Source of the DNA: Nostoc sp. UHCC 0702
GTDB lineage: Bacteria > Cyanobacteriota > Cyanobacteriia > Cyanobacteriales > Nostocaceae
Reading direction: 5' to 3'
NCBI GenBank assembly: GCA_017164015.1
Contig: CP071065.1
Span: forward strand, 310,001-374,000
DNA length: 64,000 nucleotides
In this document: positions 35,679-43,467 of the stretch, in pieces
Layout of the letters: each line of letters opens with the position of its first letter
Position numbering within the stretch: the stretch's first letter is position 1
Made by a program: the position numbers and the translations under genes
The notes under the pieces: model-generated
Told to the model about the DNA's origin: nothing
What the model saw: the letters and a program-made list of their open reading frames with translations, nothing else
The model's database searches: none

Positions 35679-35912
35679 AGGACTTACGCGCATTGTCATA
35701 TTTTTTTCGTTTGGGCAGTACTGGGTCAAAAGTCAATAGTCCAAAAAACCTTGATTAAAGACTATTGACTCTGGACTATTGACTGCCATTGCAGAAAATA
35801 TGTGTTGTCAAGGGTCAAAAGTCAAAAGTCCAAAAAACCTTGATTGTTGACCCTTGACTATTGACTCTTGACAGCCATCTCAGAAAATATGTTTGCCAGT
35901 TGCGTAAGTCCT
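35679..35912. mobile_element. MITE, AGGACTTACGC family with heptamer core (copy 4)
   Basis: 234 bp. Ends AGGACTTACGCGCATTGTCA and TTGCGTAAGTCCT. Two inverted sets of heptamers (AGTCAATAGTCC with GGACTATTGACT, and GGGTCAAAAGTC with GTTGACCCTTGACT) suggest a partial internal duplication; the phrase GCAGAAAATATGTG/CTCAGAAAATATGTT occurs twice. It separates coiled-coil genes 3 and 4. Confidence 0.75.
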
Positions 35913-35930
35913 GATTTTGATTGCAAACAA

Positions 35931-36821
35931 TTAGAGATAGTCGTTTACCATATCTAGAACAGGCTTGATTTCTTCAACTAAATCGAGGATTTCATCAACT
36001 TTACCGAGAATATCTCTGAACTTGCCGACAAAATCATCAAGCTGATCGACACCAGTCTCTTTAACTAGAGATATCCCTTGATTGAGAATATCTGCGGAGC
36101 TAGATAGATCGCTGGGAAACTGCTGAATGAACAGTTGTTCTACACTAGATAAGGCATCACCAGAATTGGACTCTAAAATTAAGAGGAGTGACTCCAGTTG
36201 AGTATTGCCTTCTTCTAAAACCTCATCCACAGCAGCGACAACAGATGTCAGTTGACTGGCAATGTCTTGTTCAAAGGCTTCTAATTGAGAAGTTAGATTT
36301 TCGGTGTTAGTTTCAAAGCTCTGCTTGGTTGAATCTACAGCAGTACGAAATCCCTCAAGGTTGCTGGTTGTTGTCTGTTGTTGACTGACTAATTCTGTCT
36401 GGAATGTTTCAACTTGTTGAGCCAATTCGCCCAGTTCCGTTTGCGTTGTTTCAGCTTGCTGTTCAATATTAGACAGCGACTCATCCGCAAAACTTTTGAA
36501 TTCATCTAATTGAGTTTTGATTTCGTTAGTCGTTGTTTCAGTTTGTTCATCAATCTGAGCGACTCGACTTTGCAGGGAGTTTAAGCTTTCAAGGGTTGTC
36601 TGCAAGATTGCTGCTAAACTTTGCTCTGCTTCATCCAACTTGCTACTGAAATTATCAAAGCTAGTCTGGGCTTGTTGGCTACTATTGTGAACTGTTTGTG
36701 TGAGTTCAGCGATCGCTGCATCAGCTTGATTGATAACACCAGTCACCTGATCAGCAGATGCTGATAGGCTAAGCATTCGTTCAACAGACTGGTCAATTAA
36801 AGCGTCAAGTGCTTCTGCCAT
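35931..36821 (-). CDS. Coiled-coil protein 4 of four tandem paralogues
   Basis: 296 residues, acidic, helical, with no anchor. It opens MAEALDALIDQSVERMLSLS and contains TQLDEFKSFADESLSNIEQQ-like heptads; the C-terminus alternates Leu/Ile/Val with Asp/Glu (KVDEILDLVEEIKPVLDMVN). It is the first coiled-coil gene after the proteases, 33 bases from the upstream protease gene, so is probably co-transcribed with it. A MITE divides it from gene 3. Role unknown; a soluble scaffold or filament subunit is possible. Confidence 0.75.
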   Translation of the reverse strand: MAEALDALIDQSVERMLSLSASADQVTGVINQADAAIAELTQTVHNSSQQAQTSFDNFSSKLDEAEQSLAAILQTTLESLNSLQSRVAQIDEQTETTTNEIKTQLDEFKSFADESLSNIEQQAETTQTELGELAQQVETFQTELVSQQQTTTSNLEGFRTAVDSTKQSFETNTENLTSQLEAFEQDIASQLTSVVAAVDEVLEEGNTQLESLLLILESNSGDALSSVEQLFIQQFPSDLSSSADILNQGISLVKETGVDQLDDFVGKFRDILGKVDEILDLVEEIKPVLDMVNDYL

Positions 36822-36854
36822 ATCTTACTCTATTGCAAGTAGTATTTTGAAGTT

Positions 36855-37811
36855 TTAAAGTAGGCTCCAGATAGGCCCGGAACATCCTAGTTGAGTCCAC
36901 TGGCGTTCAGCTTGCCGAATGCTTTCTGCTGCTGCTTTTTCTTCACTGCATACAGCTGGATCTTCATCAAAAAAACACGCGGTATTCAACTCTCTCTTCT
37001 TATCGTTCCAGTACTTATAGTCGGCTTTAACTTGTTTACAAGTAGATGCTACATCGGTAGGATTATTAGACGGCGTTGAAATTCCTGGATTACTGCCCTT
37101 TGCAACAGAAATCCCCATTTGAGATACGACTCTTGTAAAGGTATTGATGGGAATACCATAGTTTCTAGTGGGGATAGCACTCTTTTGTGGGTCTTCATTG
37201 GCTTTGGCGTCACCCTTTCCATGAATGCCGACTAAAAGACCGTCTTTGTCAAGTATAGGTCCTCCACTCATTCCCGGTTCTGTAGGATTGGTATAGCTTA
37301 GAGTAAAACCTCCATCTATAGGCTGTAATAGTTTAACCCTAATTTCTCCAGGCAGTGTATGTAGTTGCCGAGTTTCGACGGCTTGCGTCTTGTTAGGAAA
37401 TCCAGCGACCCATACTGAAGTTCCCTGATCTACTTGCTCAGAATCTCCTAGACTAGCAACTGTGTAATTGCGATCGCTGCTAAATTCAACCACTGCTAAA
37501 TCTACATTCTCTCCTCCAGGTAGCCTGCGATAATTCTCCCCTGGATAGCTTGATTGATCTGGAGCGATAATTGCAAAACCGCCTGTAGCATCATCCTCAA
37601 CAACATGTTTAGCTGTGAGAACATAGTAAGTCCTACCTTGTTTTCCCACAATTACACCAGAACCAGGTGCGCCAACATCAATGATTACGGTAATCTGTTT
37701 TGCAAGATTAGCTACTGAGCGTGAATTTTGAGTTAACCCTGTTTGTATTTGTACAAATACCAGTACAATAGCGGTAAAAACTGCTAGCAAGCCATACAGC
37801 AGTGTTTTCAT
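36855..37811 (-). CDS. Exported trypsin-like serine protease A
   Basis: 318 residues. N-terminal hydrophobic segment (about 5-25) acts as signal or anchor. The chymotrypsin-fold domain (about 35-240) has the full triad: His in LTAKHVV, Asp in NVDLAVVEF, Ser in EPGMSGGPIL. There is no PDZ domain, unlike DegP/HtrA. A C-terminal region (about 250-318) has four Cys (TCKQ, ACFFDEDPAVC, LGC), probably disulphide-bonded, fitting a periplasmic site. It follows protease B after 251 bases that hold a MITE, and precedes the coiled-coil genes by 33 bases. Confidence 0.88.
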   Translation of the reverse strand: MKTLLYGLLAVFTAIVLVFVQIQTGLTQNSRSVANLAKQITVIIDVGAPGSGVIVGKQGRTYYVLTAKHVVEDDATGGFAIIAPDQSSYPGENYRRLPGGENVDLAVVEFSSDRNYTVASLGDSEQVDQGTSVWVAGFPNKTQAVETRQLHTLPGEIRVKLLQPIDGGFTLSYTNPTEPGMSGGPILDKDGLLVGIHGKGDAKANEDPQKSAIPTRNYGIPINTFTRVVSQMGISVAKGSNPGISTPSNNPTDVASTCKQVKADYKYWNDKKRELNTACFFDEDPAVCSEEKAAAESIRQAERQWTQLGCSGPIWSLL

Positions 37812-37881
37812 TTCTTTGTCCCTTAGTTAATGAATTTTGTCAGTTTTTTAACAATTTGCTGCTTGCAAGGTAAAACTAGTA

Positions 37882-38051
37882 ATATCAAGTTCGGTTAATT
37901 ACTTACGATATAGTCGGTTTGCTTGGTAATAGGTAATAGGTAATAGGTAATAGGTAATGGGTAATGGGTAATAGGTAATACTCAAAACCAATTACCAATT
38001 CCCAATTACCGACCTCCACAGATATCATAAGTGTTTAAACGGACATGATAT
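37882..38051. mobile_element. MITE, ATATCAWGTCC family (170 bp)
   Basis: Left ATATCAAGTTCGGTTAATTA and right reverse complement ATATCATGTCCGTTTAAACA share 11 or more positions at the ends, extended by ACTTAYGATAT further in. The interior is a TAATAGG/CAATTACC short tandem array. Relatives are at 56147-56293 and, one-sided, at 28278. It lies between the two protease genes. Confidence 0.7.
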
Positions 38052-38062
38052 AAAGCAATATT

Positions 38063-38992
38063 TCAAGGTACAAAAGTAAGCTGGAGAAATGTCTGAATTG
38101 GGATTGCCCAACTCAACTGACTAGCTTGTTGCCATTGGGCATCCGAAATTGTTGAATTATCCTTAAATATATAAGGATTGGTAAAAGCTGGATTTTTTCC
38201 AAGCCCATTGATGCCCACAACTTTACCCTGATGATTTAGCAAAGGGCCACCGCTCATTCCTTGCTTAATATCGATTGTGTTACCGATCTGATAACCACCA
38301 ATAAAAGCTCGACTGATTAACTTTGAAACTTTGCCATTAACAAATGCAAATCCTTGATGAATTTGCTGTTTAGCTTCAATTGGAAATCCGGCAGCAAAAA
38401 CTTCATTGCCAGTTTTGATTGCAGCTATTTCTACCGATGCTACTGGATAAGAACGGTTTGGACTTTGGAACTGGAGCAATGCTAGGTCATAGTCTGCAAA
38501 TCGAGTTGACTGTAATACAGTTGCTGAGTGTTGATTTCCATCAGATGTTTGAACACGATACTGTTCTTTTGGAACTAGCACATGCTGATTCGTCAAAACA
38601 AGGTAGTTCTGTCCTTGTCGCTGAATAATAATTCCAGAACCCCAAGTTTCTGTCGAAGCAACTTTGACTGTAATAGCTCTGGCAAGCTCCTCTAATTGCT
38701 TAACTGATAAATCTCCTGACACAGATTGTTGAGTATCGCTCTGAGGTGTTTTCCCCTGAACTTTGGAACTTTGTATTTTCTCAACATCAATGTATTCAAT
38801 GCAAGCTTCAAAGTGAAGCTTGCAGAGAGATTCTACACCTAGTTCTGGTGTAACTTGGCTATGAACTTTCACTGCTCCTAGTCCAAGCATCACCATTCCT
38901 GTGGCAAAGGTAGCTAACAATCGATGCGTAACAAGCCTAAATCGGGGTGAGTGAATTTGGCCAACCTTGTGCATCTTCTTGTTCTGCATCAA
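38063..38992 (-). CDS. Exported trypsin-like serine protease B
   Basis: 309 residues, with an N-terminal signal-type helix (about 25-45, LLATFATGMVMLGLGAVKV). The protease domain (about 105-305) has His in VLTNQHVLV, Asp in DYDLALLQF and Ser in KQGMSGGPLL. No PDZ domain or disulphide tail, so it differs from protease A in architecture though the fold is shared. Its start is 4 bases from the COP23 gene stop, indicating tight coupling. The mature enzyme should act in the periplasm or at the thylakoid lumen side. Confidence 0.88.
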   Translation of the reverse strand: MMQNKKMHKVGQIHSPRFRLVTHRLLATFATGMVMLGLGAVKVHSQVTPELGVESLCKLHFEACIEYIDVEKIQSSKVQGKTPQSDTQQSVSGDLSVKQLEELARAITVKVASTETWGSGIIIQRQGQNYLVLTNQHVLVPKEQYRVQTSDGNQHSATVLQSTRFADYDLALLQFQSPNRSYPVASVEIAAIKTGNEVFAAGFPIEAKQQIHQGFAFVNGKVSKLISRAFIGGYQIGNTIDIKQGMSGGPLLNHQGKVVGINGLGKNPAFTNPYIFKDNSTISDAQWQQASQLSWAIPIQTFLQLTFVP

Positions 38993-38996
38993 CAGC

Positions 38997-39500
38997 TTAC
39001 TCCTGCGGCAGTTCTAGTAGTTCATTCATATCGACGTAGAGAATATCGCTTTGATTTAACGGTGCGCGTTTATAAGCAGAAACAATACCTAATTGTTTAA
39101 TCACTTCATTGGGTTCATCTCTATTTCGTAGAGTCCACAACAAACCTACACAAGGCCCAGGTTTTGTTTCAGAAACACATACTACCTTCTGCCTGTTCAT
39201 GATTCCCCCTCTCATATATGCCAAAGTTCCTTGGTTATAAAACTCTTGGAACCTGGCGGAAACCATTTCACAACGTTCCTGACGAGTTATTCCAACGCTA
39301 GAATTTAGTTCCCGAACCCAACGAATCAATGCAGTTTCTTCATTCTTTTCTGGAATACGCACCATTGTTGCTGGTTCACCATCACTGGTACCACAAAAGA
39401 ATATTCTTTCTGGGCGAGGTGTGGCATTTGCTGCGAATGGATTAGCAGCACTTAAGAATACAGCAATGACGGGTACAAAAAATTTGGTATTAATTTTCAT
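38997..39500 (-). CDS. COP23 domain exported protein
   Basis: 167 residues. Signal peptide about 1-26 (FVPVIAVFLSAANPFAANA). The rest matches the COP23 (clock-oscillating peptide 23) family: RIFFCGTSDGEPATMVR, ERCEMVSARFQEFYNQGTL, GIMNRQKVVCVSE, PCVGLLWTLR. The Cys residues probably form disulphides. Its biochemical role is not known; the name comes from a membrane-associated protein whose abundance oscillates in a Cyanothece strain. It is sandwiched between the kinase gene (75 bases up) and protease B (4 bases down). Confidence 0.87.
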   Translation of the reverse strand: MKINTKFFVPVIAVFLSAANPFAANATPRPERIFFCGTSDGEPATMVRIPEKNEETALIRWVRELNSSVGITRQERCEMVSARFQEFYNQGTLAYMRGGIMNRQKVVCVSETKPGPCVGLLWTLRNRDEPNEVIKQLGIVSAYKRAPLNQSDILYVDMNELLELPQE

Positions 39501-39575
39501 TAAGCTCCTTTTGGTATGTAAACAACAAACTTTGAAATAGAAATGTCCCTAAGGGCGGTAGAGGTAAATCAAGAA

Positions 39576-41228
39576 TTACAAACCAGGAATCAAAGGTTCA
39601 TCTCTTTTCTCCTCTTCAGGTTGCGTTTGTGCATCAGCAGCAGCTTTGGCATCAGCAGCAGCTTTGGCATCGGCAGCAGCTTTGGCATCGGCAGCTTTGG
39701 CAGCAGCAGCTTTGGCATCAGCAGCAGCTTTGGCATCGGCAGCAGCTTTGGCATCAGCAGCAGCTTTGGCATCGGCAGCAGCTTTGGCATCGGCAGCTTT
39801 GGCATCGGCAGCAGCTTTGGCATCGGCAGCAGCTTTGGCATCGGCAGCAGCTTTGGCAGCAGCAGCTTTGGCATCAGCAGCAGCTTTGGCATCGGCAGCA
39901 GCTTTGGCAGCAGCAGCTTTGGCATCAGCAGCAGCTTTGGCATCGGCAGCAGCTTTGGCAGCAGCAGCTTTGGCATCAGCAGCAGCTTTGGCATCGGCAG
40001 CAGCTTTGGCAGCAGCAGCTTTGGCATCGGCAGCAGCTTTGGCATCGGCAGCATCAGTTGCTTTTGTTGGCTGAGTTGGTGTTACTTGAACATTAGAAGG
40101 CTGTGTCTGTGGAAGAGTTGAGTTGAAGTAGAAAAGCCCTCCAGCTATCAGCACTGACAAAAAAGCGGCTCCAGCAAGCAGTAGCTTGTTTGAAGATGAC
40201 GAGCGAGTAGGCTCATATTGGGAGGAAGTCTGTATTTGCTTGGTCTTGAGTGGCTGGGTACTCGACTGCTGAATTCGACTAGAACCTCTTAGGTCGCTAG
40301 GATTGGTTTTTGTTGGAATATATCCAGCAGGTGCGACTCCTGTGGGCGTATAGCTACTGTTGTTTGCTGTCTGAGTGGGGGTATAGCCGATGTGTGCTAC
40401 AGAGTTTGGAGATTCCAAATCTTTCAAAGCCTGTAAAACTTCTGATGCAGACTGATAGCGATGCTTGAAATAGTGCCGCGTCATTGTTGTCAGGACATTA
40501 GCTAATCCATCGCTAATCTCAGCCTGATCTCGCCAGATTGCTTCTCCATCGTCATCTTCTCTCAGTTGAGACGGCAAAAGCCCTGTTAATGCTTGGATCG
40601 CCACCATTCCCAGTGCATAGATATCGCTGCTGGGGCGAGGCTTACCACTGGATTGCTCGGTGGGCATATATCCTGGTGTCCCGATCCCCACCGTAACGCT
40701 AACTTGCCCGACTGCTGTAGCCTGTTGCATTCGGATTTGTTTTACAGCCCCGAAATCAATCAGCACCAATTTGCCATCTTGCTTACGTCGAACGATGTTG
40801 TCGGGCTTAATGTCTCGGTGGATAACTCCTTGTGTGTGAATGAACTCAAGAATGCCTAAAATGTCTTTGAGCAAAGCCATAACCTGAGATTCTGACCAAC
40901 GCTGCCCCAACGGCAACTCGGTACTCAGGGGTTGACCATCAATGAACTCTTGAACTAAGTAGAATTCTTCATCTCGCTCAAAGTAAGCAAATAGCTGTGG
41001 TATCTGGTTGTGGTTCCCCAACTTCTCCAGAATCTCGGCCTCACCGGTAAACAAGCGTCTTGCCGTTATCAGGAAATTAGGCTCACTGCTAACGGGCTTG
41101 AGCTGCTTGACTACACATTTAGGGTTGCCAGGACGTTGAGTATCCTCTGCAACATAGGTTTGCCCCATGCCACCCGCACCGAGGCTATTGATAATTTTGT
41201 AGCGATCGCTAAGTAGTTGTCCGTTCAT
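39576..41228 (-). CDS. Membrane Ser/Thr protein kinase with alanine-rich repeat stalk
   Basis: 550 residues from the ATG at 41226-41228 (MNGQLLSDRYKIINSLGAGG, the usual start of cyanobacterial Pkn kinases). Kinase domain about 10-275: glycine loop LGAGGMGQTY, Lys in KCVVKQL, HRDIKPDN, DFGA, and PTEQSSGKPRPSSDIYALG. After a Thr/Pro/Ser linker comes a transmembrane helix (about 346-368), then about 140 residues of Ala-Asp-Lys repeats (AADAKAA units), then an acidic tail. The repeat would form an extracytoplasmic single helix. It heads the minus-strand run and is the obvious writer for the FHA readers nearby. Confidence 0.9.
   Translation of the reverse strand: MNGQLLSDRYKIINSLGAGGMGQTYVAEDTQRPGNPKCVVKQLKPVSSEPNFLITARRLFTGEAEILEKLGNHNQIPQLFAYFERDEEFYLVQEFIDGQPLSTELPLGQRWSESQVMALLKDILGILEFIHTQGVIHRDIKPDNIVRRKQDGKLVLIDFGAVKQIRMQQATAVGQVSVTVGIGTPGYMPTEQSSGKPRPSSDIYALGMVAIQALTGLLPSQLREDDDGEAIWRDQAEISDGLANVLTTMTRHYFKHRYQSASEVLQALKDLESPNSVAHIGYTPTQTANNSSYTPTGVAPAGYIPTKTNPSDLRGSSRIQQSSTQPLKTKQIQTSSQYEPTRSSSSNKLLLAGAAFLSVLIAGGLFYFNSTLPQTQPSNVQVTPTQPTKATDAADAKAAADAKAAAAKAAADAKAAADAKAAAAKAAADAKAAADAKAAAAKAAADAKAAADAKAAAAKAAADAKAAADAKAAADAKAADAKAAADAKAAADAKAAADAKAAADAKAAAAKAADAKAAADAKAAADAKAAADAQTQPEEEKRDEPLIPGL
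39632..40056. repeat. Tandem DNA repeat coding the AADAKAA stalk
   Basis: About 425 bases of GCAGCAGCTTTGGCATCG-type units (18 bases, with 15-base and 12-base variants) on the plus strand as printed. All are multiples of three, so the kinase frame stays open through length changes. The low complexity also leaves long spurious frames open on both strands. Confidence 0.9.
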
Positions 41229-42193
41229 TATTGAGGTTAGCTTGATATGCAAATAACTAATTGAGTGGGAACATAACCTATCTGGCATTCCGATAAGCAA
41301 AGGACAGATGTTTTTCGCTCACCTCGGTTCTAGCAAGGCTAGATTGCCAACCTCCAACACTTCGCTAGGAAAATGGCTACAACCGCGATCGCAGGTGCAA
41401 ACTAAATTTGCGCTCGTGCATTAATCGCTGCACAAGACGGTAAAAGGGTTTGTAATTTTTTCATGGATTATTTTCTATATCTTTAGATAGATATTCTACT
41501 AAGGTTACTCTATAAAATGTATTTATCTAGTAATATGTGATTTTCTTTACCAAGAATTTATCTTTTATTATCTTGTCCTTATGAGTTCCCACTTCAGTGG
41601 CTTGGTAGTCACAACCTGTGAGGCAGAGGAATTGACCGTTTGAGTCTTTGGGTCAACTGCAATTAGAAATTGAAGGTTCGAGTGGCTGATCTTTTAAGTA
41701 TTAATACTTAATTAAAATATTTTATCCAGTAATTTTACTGAAGCGAAATGAACAATGGCAAATTATTGCAGATTAAGCGGAGGCGATCGCTGTGTAAATC
41801 ACTTTTGTGAGGAGTCAAAGACTCTAAGTGTGTGGATTACAGGTTGTTAGGATCAGTGTAAAGTATTAAAATGCTTATGCAATAAGGGTTATGAAGGTCA
41901 ACGGCAACGGACGAGCCAAAGTTATCACCCCAGATGAACAAAGGCAATTATTCAGCGATGGGTTAACCATAACAGGCGATCGGGCGGTATGGCAGGTATG
42001 GACAATGTTCCCTACACAATTGTGTGGTTCAATTAACTGAAAATAGCTGTAAGTGGAAAATCAACAACCAAAATTTGATTTTGCTCGCCACGTGAAAGTG
42101 ATATAAACATAGATTAAAATCAATGCCATCAGCATATTTATATATTATTGCATATGATAGAGGGCATGGTACAAGTAAGCAACAAGTAAGTAA
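41229..42193. other. Gap upstream of the kinase cluster
   Basis: Nearly 1 kb whose only gene content is a short integrase remnant (41891-42040). 41440-41560 is AT-rich and could hold the kinase promoter. HIP1 sites are present. No MITE ends recognised. Confidence 0.5.
41891..42040 (+). pseudogene. Remnant of a tyrosine recombinase (phage integrase) N-terminus
   Basis: A 49-codon frame, MKVNGNGRAKVITPDEQRQL then FSDGLTITGDRAVWQV, resembles the beginning of short Nostocales integrases in which a TPDE-x-x-x-LF segment and DRALF helix lead into the catalytic domain. The likeness fades after about 37 residues and the frame stops at 42040. No catalytic Arg, His or Tyr region follows. From memory only; treat as a fragment. 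Confidence 0.4.
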
Positions 42194-42403
42194 TTAGATT
42201 TTGTTACTTGCTAAAAAGCTTGATGTATAAGTTATTTTTGGAGGCTCGACCGCATAGCTTTCTTGCGTAGTCAGGGCTGGGGGAGCAGGTGTTGCTGGGG
42301 AAGCTGGGGGAGAAAACTGCGATCGCCTCAAGATAGCAGATAGAAACAATACTTCCAAAAGTAAGATTAGGAGCGCCCAAAATTTCTTACTTTTATTTGC
42401 CAC
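42194..42403 (-). CDS. Possible small membrane-anchored protein
   Basis: 69 residues with a GTG start at 42401-42403 and a GGGG ribosome site. KSKKFW precedes a hydrophobic helix (LLILLLEVLFLSAIL), then a Pro/Ala-rich tail that includes heptamer-like DNA. It overlaps the 5' end of the opposite-strand frame at 42397. I do not recognise it; it could be a chance frame in a disturbed region. Confidence 0.35.
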   Translation of the reverse strand: MANKSKKFWALLILLLEVLFLSAILRRSQFSPPASPATPAPPALTTQESYAVEPPKITYTSSFLASNKI

Positions 42404-42897
42404 AGCCCCAGGTTCTTGCTAACGGTTTTGTAGCCCATCCGCTTTGGCTTGAGACTGGTACAAACTCATGGGTCGAAGTTGGGTATGATAAAGAACCTAC
42501 TTTGAGAGGAAATTCGACTTACTTTTACTGGGCAAGTTATACAGCTACAACCGCTGTATATTCCGATGAACAAGATGCAATAGTTGGTAATTATAAGGAC
42601 TTTAAAATAACTTGGAATAGTATCACTAATAAATGGGATATGTATGTTGGAAGTCAAAAAATAGGGCAGGCTGCGAACATTGGAGGGCCAAATAATAATG
42701 CTCGTTCTACAGAAGCTGGTTTAGAAACTACTAGTGACAAAAATACTAGTCCTAAAGCTCCTGTGTATGGATTGCAATATGCCACAGTCAGTAATTCTAC
42801 ATTTCGGAATTGCTTTAATCCTAGTTTATATTCTGACCTTCCTGCTAGAATTTATTGGGTTAATCAACCAGTTTCAGCTGAAACTGTAATGCCATAA
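42397..42897 (+). pseudogene. 5'-truncated secreted-type protein
   Basis: Reads about 166 residues with a composition typical of extracellular beta-rich proteins (WLETGTNSWVEVGYDKEP, YFYWASYTATTAVYSDEQ, KWDMYVGSQKIGQA), but without an ATG or signal peptide: the frame is open back to a TAG at 42334-42336 with only a TTG at 42397 as possible start. The 5' part is probably lost. A lipoprotein gene follows 33 bases downstream. No family name is known to me; the rhythm of the sequence vaguely recalls neprosin-like domains. Confidence 0.5.
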
Positions 42898-42930
42898 ATA
42901 GTGTTAATAATTTCCAGAAAACTAATTATT

Positions 42931-43467
42931 ATGAAGAAACTGATTCCAACTCTTGTTTTATTTGCAATTGGACTTTTCACATCTTCATGTGAGAGCCAAG
43001 CCATAGCTCAAAAAAATCAGACAAGTTCTCAAGTTTCACCTATGAACGCAGAACCAGCACCAAATCCTGAAGATACTAAAGGCCAACTACCTCCTGTAAA
43101 TAATGATCCGTTACCAGATTTTTCCGTTCCAGTGAACCCTAATGCAGATATCGGTGAACAACTTGCAGCTGAAACAGCACTCAAGATAGTAATAGGAAAA
43201 CGCTTTAACGCAAGTAACTCAAAAGTTATAAAGTCTAGTTTAATGAGCTATAAAGAAGCTCGCCAGCTAGGGCCAGAGCCACTAAGAGAAGACCATCCAC
43301 TCATCAATACACCGGTTCGGGTCGTAGAAATTTCGGGCACTTTTCAGGTAAAGGGTCGCCCCTCTCGGCCAGGAGTAACAACATCCACTCTGACTTACAC
43401 AAAAGGTTATGTTATTTTAAGAGCAGCAGATGGTTTGCGATTAAGTGTCATCCTTTTAAAGGAGTAA
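42931..43467 (+). CDS. Lipoprotein, unknown function
   Basis: 178 residues from the ATG at 42931 (MKKLIPTLVLFAIGLFTSSC). The lipobox is FTSSC, so Cys20 would be lipidated and the protein held on the periplasmic face of a membrane. A Pro/Asn-rich linker (about 35-75) leads to a compact C-terminal domain (about 85-178, GEQLAAETALKIVIGKRFNA to GYVILRAADGLRLSVILLKE). Family not recognised. It directly follows the truncated secreted-protein frame. Confidence 0.7.
   Translation: MKKLIPTLVLFAIGLFTSSCESQAIAQKNQTSSQVSPMNAEPAPNPEDTKGQLPPVNNDPLPDFSVPVNPNADIGEQLAAETALKIVIGKRFNASNSKVIKSSLMSYKEARQLGPEPLREDHPLINTPVRVVEISGTFQVKGRPSRPGVTTSTLTYTKGYVILRAADGLRLSVILLKE

Noticed and set aside
39543..40121. Long open frames on both strands over the alanine repeat (Ser/Phe-, Gln/Trp- and Leu/Pro-rich readings)
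   Set aside because: They are by-products of a low-complexity repeat; only the kinase frame has a domain, start context and continuity outside the repeat.
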